A stretch of DNA of 5,609 bases from Lachnospiraceae bacterium (GTDB lineage: Bacteria; Bacillota; Clostridia; Lachnospirales; Lachnospiraceae). The stretch spans positions 1 to 5,609 of the forward strand of contig JAJPZP010000019.1 of assembly GCA_021204285.1 (NCBI GenBank), read 5' to 3'. This document shows, piece after piece, positions 1 through 5,560 of the stretch (positions are counted from its first letter, which is position 1; each line of letters opens with the position of its first letter). The translations under genes were made by a program, and so were the position numbers. A model generated the notes under the pieces. The model worked only from the letters and a program-made list of their open reading frames with translations, was not told the DNA's origin and did not search any database.

Positions 1-143
1 TATGGGCAGATGTTCATCCGTCCCGTGTGACGATCCCAATGAGGTGGGATTACCAAATGCCTTACGGAATTATTTATGCAAAGCATCCATCGGAAATCGT
101 GGAGGCATTCATTGCAAAAATCAAACAAAGCTCAGAGATTTGA
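1..143 (+). CDS. LysR-family transcriptional regulator, C-terminal end only (partial)
   Basis: The reading frame starting at base 3 is open from the window edge to a TGA at 141-143 and gives the last 46 residues of a protein. The run WDYQMPYGIIYAKHPSE followed by an amphipathic helix matches the final strand and helix of LysR-type effector-binding domains, where a 'W-D-Y-x-x-P-Y-G-x-x-Y' pattern close to the C terminus is common. These proteins are cytoplasmic DNA-binding regulators that usually sense a small metabolite. The helix-turn-helix and most of the effector pocket lie outside the window, so target and ligand cannot be stated. The gene points toward the minus-strand genes and is followed after two bases by a probable terminator. 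Its composition looks more AT-rich than the cysS region. The family call rests on a short C-terminal stretch, so it is fairly but not fully secure. Confidence 0.66.
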   Translation, partial: WADVHPSRVTIPMRWDYQMPYGIIYAKHPSEIVEAFIAKIKQSSEI

Positions 144-145
144 TT

Positions 146-192
146 GGCAGCAGTTAGTTTTTCAGGGACAGCGGCTGCCTTTCTTTTATTTT
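146..192 (+). terminator. Probable intrinsic terminator of the LysR-type gene
   Basis: GGCAGC (146-151) can pair with GCTGCC (174-179), giving a six-base GC-rich stem, followed at once by the T-rich tail TTTCTTTTATTTT (180-192). It begins two bases after the plus-strand stop codon. The loop is long (22 bases), which weakens the call. On the minus strand no T-tract follows the stem, so it should act only on plus-strand transcripts. Confidence 0.55.
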
Positions 193-375
193 CCGCAACT
201 GACTTCCGCCGTGCCCTGCGTCCACCACCACAACCGGATTCTCTGTGCGCACCTCCACCTGTGTCTGCGACACGCGCTGCCAGCCCTGCCCCGCCAGCGC
301 GCAGGCGCAGAGAATCAGAACGACGGACATCAAAAGTTCCAGCTTTTTCTTATCCAAATAAAATACCTGCCGCAT
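154..375 (-). pseudogene. cwlD: Truncated CwlD-type N-acetylmuramoyl-L-alanine amidase (5' fragment)
   Basis: The 73-residue frame has a basic N terminus, a hydrophobic signal-anchor segment (about residues 14-29), and then VVVVDAGHGG (residues 48-57). This is the first zinc-binding motif of Amidase_3 enzymes such as CwlD, which in spore formers helps make muramic lactam in the spore cortex; H55 would be the first zinc ligand. Full-length enzymes are around 230 residues or more. Here the family match stops after G57 or S58, and the rest (QLRKIKERQPLSLKN) is merely the reverse complement of the plus-strand terminator region. The later zinc Glu and His and the catalytic Glu are absent, so the product cannot be active. 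No frame past the junction restores a DPGK-like continuation, so a simple frameshift does not explain it. The start at 375 has a weak SD (AGGG, 384-387 region) and lies inside a hairpin; Met16 is an alternative start. The symbol is inferred from the N-terminal pattern and the Clostridia context. Confidence 0.68.
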
Positions 376-404
376 ATACTCTTACCCTGAATATATGCGA
401 CAGG
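356..404 (-). terminator. Hairpin with U-rich tail between GH18 gene and cwlD fragment
   Basis: In the minus-strand transcript the arm CCUGUCGCAUAUA (404-392) pairs with UAUAUGCGGCAGG (378-366) over 13 positions, one of them U·G, around a 13-base loop. The next bases read UAUUUUAUUU (365-356). It starts 24 bases after the GH18 stop codon, so it could terminate that transcript. It also contains the cwlD start codon (373-375) in its 3' arm and the only SD-like AGGG in its loop. It may therefore be an incomplete terminator that also limits cwlD translation. On the plus strand the U·G position is a C/A mismatch and no T-tract follows, so the minus RNA is the likely active form. Confidence 0.5.
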
Positions 405-428
405 CCTCAAAAATAATCTTTCGTGATA

Positions 429-2195
429 TCAGTTCAGATACTTCAGAATTATGTCCCAGATCGTCGAGCGCTCAAACCCTAGCCGCCACTCAGCGACACC
501 AGCCAGCTCGTACTCTTTGATCAGTTTCATCTTCTCCTCGATGGACTCTTCCTCTTCCATCCACATCTGATAAATACAGTTTTCGTATTCAAACTCTACA
601 TAATACTGATGGGTAACTTCGTCCCAGATTGCCGAAACTTCATTGTTCACAAGCTTCTGATCGGCAGCGTCCATACCGAGCGCCTCGCTCGTTACATTTC
701 CGTCTTCATCGGTCTTCCAGAAACGCGTGTAGAACGGGATCGCATTGATCACCTTCTCTGCCGGAACCTCCTCCAGCGTGTCCTGGATACCCTGCTCCAC
801 GAAATCATAGGACGCGACCGACCCGGCCTCCTCGGAGCCGGAATAATGCTCGTCATATCCCATGATAATCACATAATCCGCAAACACACCCTGCTCTGCA
901 CGGTCATAGTGATCGGAAGAACCCGTCGGCACATAGTTGTCAACGGAAAGGACAATACCATTGATCCGGCACATAATTGACAGTTCCCGGATAAACTGGA
1001 CGTAAGCTCTGCCGCACTCCTCCGTGACCGCCTCAAAGTCCACGTTGATGCCGTCCAGACCGTACTGAATCGCCGCGGCGATCAGCTGATTGACCAGACG
1101 CTGACGGCTCGAGGTCTTCGACAGGGTCTCATAGGTACTGACTCCCTCCGTAAAATTGTCCACCAGAGCCCAGACCTCCAGGCCCTGCTGATGTGCATAG
1201 GTCACATAGCTCTGGCTCGCCAGTGAGGAGATATTGCCGTCCGTATCTGCAATCGAGAACCAGGTCGGCGAGATCGTCGTCAGACCCTTCGTGTCCGCAA
1301 TCCGGGTCAGGAGCTGGTCATTGGCGTCTGTGTTGGTCACCTGATGCCAGGCCATGTTAATTGTATAATCCTTCGTAATACTTGTGTACTCCGGCTCTTC
1401 AAACTCCGGCTCTTCGATCGTCTCCTGCGTAACGGAAGAGATGTTCTTATCACGGATATATCCGATATAACCATCTTTCGTCAATACACGGGTCCACTCT
1501 TCGATCTCTTCCTCTTCCTCGAGGACATACGCCGTCGTCGCCTTCTCTACCGTCGTCAATATTGGACTCTTAATGCCCGCCTGATAGCGTACCACCGCAT
1601 TCTTCTGCGCCGTTACGACATCGTGGCTGCCAAACTCTGTGACGATGTGTATGCGATTTGGCTCCTCCCAGTATTCATAAGTAAAATTTGTATATTTCTG
1701 AACAAAATCGAGCGCCACATAAGCGTCACTCCCATCAACGCGCAGAATCACATAATCCTCGCTCTTGCTCGCCTTCGCGACCGTGTAACCCGACTCGCCT
1801 GCCCCCACACTGACTAGCTCGGTCGGCAATGCGTACAGGTACAGATTTTCCGTGGAATCCCAGTAAAAGCGGGTATTCAGATAGTCGTATACGGTCTCCA
1901 CGTCAAGATATACCGTACCGTCAATATAGCGTGCCTTCTCATCCAGAATCGTATTATTCAGAATGATGGCCATATCATCCGTATCGGTCAGGTCAAAATA
2001 AGCGTCCAGATCCGCCTGTTCCTTTGATGGAGAATACTTTTCATACAGCATTTTCCCGACAAGAATTCCGGCAATCAGAACGATCAAAAAAAGCGCGACA
2101 AGCACCGGTATCAATTTAGGGTTAAGTCTCCTCCGTCTACGTCGATGCAGCCGTTTCTGCGGTCTTCTCTTCTCCCTCTGCTCTTCTCTCATCAT
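429..2195 (-). CDS. Membrane-anchored SH3 / glycoside hydrolase family 18 protein
   Basis: This 588-residue protein starts with a very basic cytoplasmic tail (about 1-25, with six arginines in a row at 18-23) and one membrane helix (about 28-50), so the rest should lie outside the membrane. An extracellular domain at about 72-185 (beginning MAIILNNTILDEKARYIDG) resembles the copper-amine-oxidase N-terminal-like domain. An SH3-like domain follows (about 192-255) with an acidic insert, then an EEPEF/EEPEY linker (about 260-270). The C-terminal part (about 275-588) is a GH18 barrel. The active-site strand is DGINVDFE (381-388), with D386 and the proton donor E388. MGYDE at 445-449 and the late W570 fit the other conserved barrel strands. 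N384 replaces the Asp usual in chitinases, as I recall also for the spore-cortex/cell-wall GH18 branch (YdhD/YaaH-like). Cleavage of peptidoglycan or cortex N-acetylglucosamine bonds is inferred; the substrate is not proven. Two adjacent ATGs are possible starts, and SD AGGAGGG fits both. Confidence 0.87.
   Translation of the reverse strand: MMREEQREKRRPQKRLHRRRRRRLNPKLIPVLVALFLIVLIAGILVGKMLYEKYSPSKEQADLDAYFDLTDTDDMAIILNNTILDEKARYIDGTVYLDVETVYDYLNTRFYWDSTENLYLYALPTELVSVGAGESGYTVAKASKSEDYVILRVDGSDAYVALDFVQKYTNFTYEYWEEPNRIHIVTEFGSHDVVTAQKNAVVRYQAGIKSPILTTVEKATTAYVLEEEEEIEEWTRVLTKDGYIGYIRDKNISSVTQETIEEPEFEEPEYTSITKDYTINMAWHQVTNTDANDQLLTRIADTKGLTTISPTWFSIADTDGNISSLASQSYVTYAHQQGLEVWALVDNFTEGVSTYETLSKTSSRQRLVNQLIAAAIQYGLDGINVDFEAVTEECGRAYVQFIRELSIMCRINGIVLSVDNYVPTGSSDHYDRAEQGVFADYVIIMGYDEHYSGSEEAGSVASYDFVEQGIQDTLEEVPAEKVINAIPFYTRFWKTDEDGNVTSEALGMDAADQKLVNNEVSAIWDEVTHQYYVEFEYENCIYQMWMEEEESIEEKMKLIKEYELAGVAEWRLGFERSTIWDIILKYLN
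1388..1415. repeat. Short direct repeat in the GH18 linker
   Basis: ACTCCGGCTCTTC occurs at 1388-1400 and again at 1403-1415, a 15-base period. On the coding (minus) strand it makes the acidic EEPEF/EEPEY doublet between the SH3 and GH18 domains. It is in frame, so slippage would lengthen or shorten the linker by five residues without breaking the gene. Confidence 0.8.
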
Positions 2196-2200
2196 GAAAA

Positions 2201-2207
2201 CCCTCCT
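2201..2207 (-). promoter_or_regulatory. Ribosome binding site of the GH18 gene
   Basis: AGGAGGG lies five bases upstream of the first of two adjacent ATG codons (2193-2195 and 2190-2192). This near-perfect Shine-Dalgarno sequence fixes the translation start region. Confidence 0.85.
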
Positions 2208-2235
2208 GCATGAGTCTCATCTTCCGCACATTCTC

Positions 2236-2265
2236 AGTATAGCACACGGCAGGCTGCATCCGCAA
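2236..2265 (-). promoter_or_regulatory. Candidate sigma-A-type promoter for the GH18 gene
   Basis: Reading on the minus strand, TTGCGG (2265-2260) and TATACT (2241-2236) are separated by 18 bases. The -10 box matches five of six consensus bases and the -35 begins with TTG. Transcription would start roughly 30-35 bases before the AGGAGGG ribosome site. The -35 box and spacer overlap an inverted repeat at 2248-2271. No sporulation-sigma consensus was obvious. Confidence 0.55.
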
Positions 2266-2271
2266 CCTGCC
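2248..2271 (-). other. 10-bp hairpin after rlmB, overlapping the GH18 promoter
   Basis: In the minus-strand RNA GGCAGGUUGC (2271-2262) pairs with GCAGCCUGCC (2257-2248) around a GGAU tetraloop, with one U·G pair. It starts eight bases after the rlmB stop. No U-tract follows (next bases GUGUGCUAUACU), so it is not a standard intrinsic terminator. It could be a weak or Rho-assisted terminator, a 3'-end stabiliser of the operon mRNA, or, as DNA, an operator over the GH18 promoter. The pairing is clear; the role is not. Confidence 0.6.
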
Positions 2272-2279
2272 TGGAAAAA

Positions 2280-3020
2280 TCACCTGTATCTTTGCCGCAC
2301 AATCTCATAGGCCAGCACGCCCGCCGCCACTGAAGCGTTGAGGGAATCAATGTCACCTTTCATGGGAACAGAGGCAATCAGATCGCATTTCTCCCGCACC
2401 AGGCGGCTGACTCCTTCTCCCTCACTCCCGATCACAAGGCCGATCGGCCCTTTTAAGTCAAGATCATACATCGTCGTCCCGTCCATATCCGCGCAGACAA
2501 ACCAGAGTCCTCTCTTTTTCAGCTCGTCGATCGTCGCTCCCAGGTTCGTCACCTTCGCGACCGGCGTGTAATTAAGAGCACCCGCGCTCGCGCGCGCCAC
2601 CGTGGCAGTCAGACCGACCGCACGCCGCTTCGGGATGATGACCCCGTGCGCCCCCGCCAGATTGGCCGTGCGGATGATTGCGCCGAGGTTGTGCGGATCC
2701 TCGATATTGTCGAGCAGAATGAGAAAAGGCGCTTCCCCTTTTTCTTCTGCGATTTTCAGAATCTCTTCCACCTCTGCATACGCGTAGGCCGCAGCATACG
2801 CGATTACACCCTGATGCTTTCCGGTCTCAGACATCTGATTGAGCCGCTCCTTTGCGACAAAGCTGACAATTGTGTCCTGCTTTCTCGCCTCGCGCAGGAT
2901 TGTGTTCACCGGACCATCCTGGCAGCCCTTCAGCACATACAGTTTATCGATGGTCTTTCCACTGCGAAAAGCCTCCAGGACCGCATTGCGGCCTTCTATT
3001 GTCATCTCTTCATATCTCAC
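2280..3020 (-). CDS. rlmB: 23S rRNA (guanosine-2'-O)-methyltransferase RlmB, SpoU/TrmH family
   Basis: The 246-residue product has the normal length and all three SPOUT motifs. Motif 1 is NIEDPHNLGAIIRTA (105-119), with the conserved N111 and catalytic R117. Motif 2 is GLVIGSEGEGV (194-204). Motif 3 is SLNASVAAGVLAYEI (226-240). These form the trefoil knot that binds S-adenosylmethionine. The N-terminal part (about 6-80: EGRNAVLEAF through HQGVIAY) is the L30e-like RNA substrate-binding domain of this family. RlmB methylates the ribose of G2251 (E. coli numbering) in the P-loop of 23S rRNA; the exact target in this organism is inferred, since sister TrmH-family enzymes share these motifs. The start is GTG at 3018-3020, overlapping the mrnC stop as GTGA and preceded by a good SD; it fits the family N terminus better than the ATG at Met6. 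It is the last gene of the operon. Confidence 0.93.
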   Translation of the reverse strand: MRYEEMTIEGRNAVLEAFRSGKTIDKLYVLKGCQDGPVNTILREARKQDTIVSFVAKERLNQMSETGKHQGVIAYAAAYAYAEVEEILKIAEEKGEAPFLILLDNIEDPHNLGAIIRTANLAGAHGVIIPKRRAVGLTATVARASAGALNYTPVAKVTNLGATIDELKKRGLWFVCADMDGTTMYDLDLKGPIGLVIGSEGEGVSRLVREKCDLIASVPMKGDIDSLNASVAAGVLAYEIVRQRYR

Positions 3021-3448
3021 GGCGTTCCTCCCGTCCGCTCAAGGCCCAGCTTTATAAGGTCTATCATCCTCGTCATCTGATCCGTCAGGTAGAGATAACC
3101 CATCAGCGCCTCGAAGCCCGTCGCACACCGATAATCATGCATTGACGCATTCTTCGCCATCGATGCCGGATGCGCGTTGCGCCCTCTGCGGAAATACTGC
3201 TGTTCCTCCTCGGAGAGCTCGTCCATCAGTGCGTCGACCAATGCCGACTGCGCGGAAGCCTTCACATAGGCACTCGCCTCCTTATGGAGTGCGTTCGCGC
3301 TGCGATTTCCCCGCTCTACCAGAATCGTCCGGATGATCAGATCGTAAATCGCGTCCCCAATATAAGCCAGCGTAGCCGGTGAATAAGTGCGAATGTCCAC
3401 CTCAGGAAGTCCGAAACGCTCCCGCAGATAACTCATGCTCTCTTCCAT
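3017..3448 (-). CDS. mrnC: Mini-ribonuclease III (MrnC)
   Basis: The 143-residue product is a stand-alone RNase III catalytic domain with no double-stranded RNA-binding domain, as in Mini-III. Visible motifs are LAYIGDAIYDLIIR (27-40), with D32 as catalytic acid; HKEASAYVKA (55-64); RRGRNA (87-92); and YRCATGFEALMGYLYL (106-121), with E113 as the second metal-binding acid. In Bacillus subtilis Mini-III trims both ends of 23S rRNA precursor, recognising the double-stranded stalk of the 50S subunit; the same role is inferred here. The gene overlaps cysS by 16 bases and rlmB by 4, placing it between tRNA charging and rRNA methylation genes, the usual Firmicutes order. The ATG at 3446-3448 has GAGGG six bases upstream (3455-3459). 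The ATG at 3434-3436, which would make a 4-base ATGA overlap with cysS, has a weaker site but cannot be excluded. Confidence 0.93.
   Translation of the reverse strand: MEESMSYLRERFGLPEVDIRTYSPATLAYIGDAIYDLIIRTILVERGNRSANALHKEASAYVKASAQSALVDALMDELSEEEQQYFRRGRNAHPASMAKNASMHDYRCATGFEALMGYLYLTDQMTRMIDLIKLGLERTGGTP
3026..3032 (-). promoter_or_regulatory. Ribosome binding site that supports the rlmB GTG start
   Basis: GGGAGGA lies five bases before the GTG at 3018-3020, inside the last codons of mrnC. It supports that GTG over the internal ATG at 3003-3005, which is too far away, and suggests translation coupled to mrnC. Confidence 0.75.
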
Positions 3449-4842
3449 TTCACGCCCTCGCGGGTATCCTCCAGAACAATCCCTTTCTCCAGCAGCTCTG
3501 CGCGGATCTCATCGGCACGCGCAAAATTCTTTGCTTTTCTGGCAGCTGTGCGCTCCGCGATCAGATTCTCGACGTCCTCATCGAGCAGCTCCTCTTTCCG
3601 CTCCGTGATGATGCCAAGGATATCGCAGAGCTTCTGCAGCTCCTCAAGTAATCCGTTCGCAAACGCACTGCCGGAGCCCTCTGATGCATGAGTGTTCGCG
3701 TATTTCACGAGGTCAAAGACCGCCGCAATCGCATCCGCGGTGTTAAAATCATCGTCCATCGCGGTTTCGAACTGTGTGACAAATTTCTCCGCCTCCGCAA
3801 GCTCCCTGCTCTCCTCCTCGTTCAGCTCCCCGCGCACAGCATGCTCCGCAATGAAACGGAGGTTGTCCGCAGCCGTCAGGATGCGCTCGAGCGCGTTTTT
3901 CGAGGCCTCCATCAGATCCGCGCTGAAATTCAGCGGGCTGCGATAATGTGCGCTCAGCATAAAGAAACGCAGCACCTGCAGGTCATATTTCTCTGAAATC
4001 TCGCGCACGGTAAAGAAATTCCCGAGCGACTTCGACATCTTATGGTTGTCGATATTCAGGAAGGCGTTGTGCATCCAGTAGCGCGCGAATTCCTTGCCGC
4101 TGCAGGCCTCGCTCTGCGCAATCTCGTTCTCATGATGCGGGAAGATCAGATCCTCGCCGCCGCCGTGAATATCGATCTGCTCACCCAGATATTTCTTTGA
4201 CATGACCGAGCACTCAATATGCCAGCCCGGGCGGCCGTCACTACAGGGGGAAGTCCAGTAGGGCACGCCCTCCTTCTTCGGCTTCCAGAGCACAAAATCC
4301 AGCGGATCATCCTTCTCATCTTCTCCGGACACAAGCAGCGCGCGGTTGCCGCCCTGCAGCTCGTCCAGATTTTTGTGGGACAGCTTCCCATAATCCGTGA
4401 AACGACGTGTCCGGTAATAAACCGTTCCATTCACCTCATAGGCGTAGCCCTTCTCCACCAGCGTGGAGATCATGTCAATCATACCGTCGATCTCCTGCGT
4501 CGCGAGCGGATGCGTCGTAGCCGGGCGGATATTCATGCCTTCCATGTCTTTTTTGCACTCTGCAATATAACGCTGCGAAATCTCCTCCGCAGAAACGCCC
4601 TCCTCGATCGCCTTTTTGATAATCTTGTCGTCCACATCGGTGAAATTGGACACAAAATTCACTTCATAACCACGGTGTTCAAAATAACGCCGCACTGTGT
4701 CGAAGAAAATCATCGGCCTCGCGTTACCGATATGGATCAGATTGTATACGGTCGGTCCGCAGACATACATGCGCACCTTCCCTTCCTCCAGCGGAATAAA
4801 CTCTTCTTTTCGCTTTGATAAAGTATTATAAATACGAATCAC
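3433..4842 (-). CDS. cysS: Cysteinyl-tRNA synthetase (class I)
   Basis: The 469-residue product has the standard length. It charges tRNA-Cys with cysteine in the cytoplasm using ATP. The Rossmann catalytic domain contains HIGN (37-40), the HIGH signature, and KMSKS (268-272), the class I ATP-binding loop. The zinc site that selects cysteine is intact: C28 (YVCGPTVY), C211 (WHIECS), H236 and E240 (FPHHENE), matching C28, C209, H234 and E238 of the E. coli enzyme. The C-terminal helical anticodon-binding region ends with ADEIRAELLEKGIVLEDT (443-460). The start is GTG at 4840-4842, giving the typical MIRIYNT N terminus; it overlaps the cysE stop as GTGA and has a strong SD. Pairing with cysE puts cysteine supply and cysteine charging under shared control. 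Confidence 0.98.
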   Translation of the reverse strand: MIRIYNTLSKRKEEFIPLEEGKVRMYVCGPTVYNLIHIGNARPMIFFDTVRRYFEHRGYEVNFVSNFTDVDDKIIKKAIEEGVSAEEISQRYIAECKKDMEGMNIRPATTHPLATQEIDGMIDMISTLVEKGYAYEVNGTVYYRTRRFTDYGKLSHKNLDELQGGNRALLVSGEDEKDDPLDFVLWKPKKEGVPYWTSPCSDGRPGWHIECSVMSKKYLGEQIDIHGGGEDLIFPHHENEIAQSEACSGKEFARYWMHNAFLNIDNHKMSKSLGNFFTVREISEKYDLQVLRFFMLSAHYRSPLNFSADLMEASKNALERILTAADNLRFIAEHAVRGELNEEESRELAEAEKFVTQFETAMDDDFNTADAIAAVFDLVKYANTHASEGSGSAFANGLLEELQKLCDILGIITERKEELLDEDVENLIAERTAARKAKNFARADEIRAELLEKGIVLEDTREGVKWKRA

Positions 4843-5504
4843 GTTCCGTCTCCTCCTTCTATCTTCCCTTTCAGCTCATCCAGCTCCTCCTGCAGCTTCC
4901 GGTTCTCCTCGCGCAGCTCGTTGATCGCGTCCATGACCGGATCCGGCAGGTTCGTATGATCCAGAAACTCCCTCGGTATCCGTTTATTGGCCTTCTTCAC
5001 GATGCGTCCCGGCACGCCCACGACCGTACAGTCTGCGGGCACCGGTCCCAGGACAACGCTCCCCGCCCCGATCTTTGTATTCTCCCCGATCGTACAGGAA
5101 CCGAGCACCTTCGCTCCTGTACCGACCATCACATTGTCCTCCAGCGTGGGATGACGCTTACCATGCTCCTTGCCGGTACCGCCCAGCGTCACGCCCTGGT
5201 AGAGCGTCACGTTATCGCCCAGGATCGCCGTCTCGCCGATAACCACACCCGAGCCATGGTCGATAAACAGTCCCTTTCCGATCGTCGCGCCCGGATGGAT
5301 CTCAATACCGGTCTTCCTGGCTGTCCGCTGGGAAATCCAGCGGGCGAGAAAGTAATGACCCCTCCTGTACAGCTTATGCGCTATCCGATACCGCAGAATC
5401 GCTTTGAAGCTCGGATAGAGAAATACCTCCAGATTGGATTTGATCGCGGGATCGCGTTCGCGGATCACCGCAATTTCTTCTCTCACAAAACTGACCAGTC
5501 CCAT
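4839..5504 (-). CDS. cysE: Serine O-acetyltransferase
   Basis: The 221-residue enzyme transfers acetyl from acetyl-CoA to serine, making O-acetylserine, the carbon skeleton for cysteine. It is the short Firmicutes form, lacking much of the N-terminal helical domain of the ~273-residue E. coli CysE. After an N-terminal helical part (1-60), left-handed beta-helix hexapeptide repeats run from about 67 to 165. Catalytic His is H83 in LFIDHGSG; R117-H118 (GKRHP) form the conserved active-site loop; GAGSVVLGPVP (146-156) and GVPGRIV (163-169) mark the CoA-binding end. E68 stands where E. coli has catalytic-dyad D143 (TGIEIHP), which I recall as common in this branch. Residues 190-215 form a predicted coiled-coil tail, so the exact basis of cysteine feedback cannot be judged. 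ATG at 5502-5504 follows AGGAAAGG. It is the first gene of the operon, downstream of a terminator/T-box-like leader. Confidence 0.96.
   Translation of the reverse strand: MGLVSFVREEIAVIRERDPAIKSNLEVFLYPSFKAILRYRIAHKLYRRGHYFLARWISQRTARKTGIEIHPGATIGKGLFIDHGSGVVIGETAILGDNVTLYQGVTLGGTGKEHGKRHPTLEDNVMVGTGAKVLGSCTIGENTKIGAGSVVLGPVPADCTVVGVPGRIVKKANKRIPREFLDHTNLPDPVMDAINELREENRKLQEELDELKGKIEGGDGT
4852..4858 (-). promoter_or_regulatory. Ribosome binding site that supports the cysS GTG start
   Basis: AAGGAGG, a near-perfect Shine-Dalgarno sequence, lies nine bases before the GTG at 4840-4842 and within the last Glu-Gly-Gly codons of cysE. It supports the GTG start and independent re-initiation on cysS. 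Confidence 0.8.
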
Positions 5505-5510
5505 AAGCTT

Positions 5511-5518
5511 CCTTTCCT
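5511..5518 (-). promoter_or_regulatory. Ribosome binding site of cysE
   Basis: AGGAAAGG lies six bases before the ATG at 5502-5504. It sits just beyond the tail of the leader terminator, so readthrough of that terminator would directly expose it. Confidence 0.6.
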
Positions 5519-5520
5519 AA

Positions 5521-5560
5521 TTAAAACACGAAACCTTCGTCCCCGTACAGAGACGAAGGT
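5521..5560 (-). terminator. Strong intrinsic terminator in the cysE leader
   Basis: On the minus strand ACCUUCGUCUCU (5560-5549) pairs with GGGGACGAAGGU (5544-5533) around a GUAC tetraloop, twelve pairs including two U·G. The tail UUCGUGUUUUAA (5532-5521) follows. On the plus strand both U·G positions become C/A mismatches, so the minus RNA is the functional form. It ends 16 bases before the cysE ATG, the place expected for attenuation. It might instead end an upstream gene beyond the window edge. Confidence 0.78.

Noticed and set aside
154..204. Frameshift as the cause of the short cwlD
   Set aside because: None of the three minus-strand frames past 204 shows the expected amidase continuation; the DNA there is explained by the LysR-gene terminator, so sequence is missing rather than shifted.
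76..416. Two plus-strand open frames (76-390 and 144-416)
   Set aside because: They run through the LysR stop region, its terminator and the antisense of cwlD; the proteins are low-complexity (Pro, His, Arg) and match nothing.
1344..1817. 157-codon open frame on the plus strand
   Set aside because: Antisense to the GH18 gene, arginine- and isoleucine-rich without domain signals; no supporting start signal.
2248..2271. Standard intrinsic terminator of rlmB
   Set aside because: The stem is strong but no U-tract follows on either strand, so it was listed as a hairpin of unknown role.
3434..3436. ATG giving a 4-base ATGA overlap with cysS as the mrnC start
   Set aside because: The upstream ATG at 3446-3448 has a better ribosome site (GAGGG at six bases); kept only as an alternative.
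4219..4818. 199-codon open frame on the plus strand
   Set aside because: It lies fully antisense to cysS, which has intact catalytic motifs; no ribosome site or recognisable protein pattern, so it is a composition-driven shadow.
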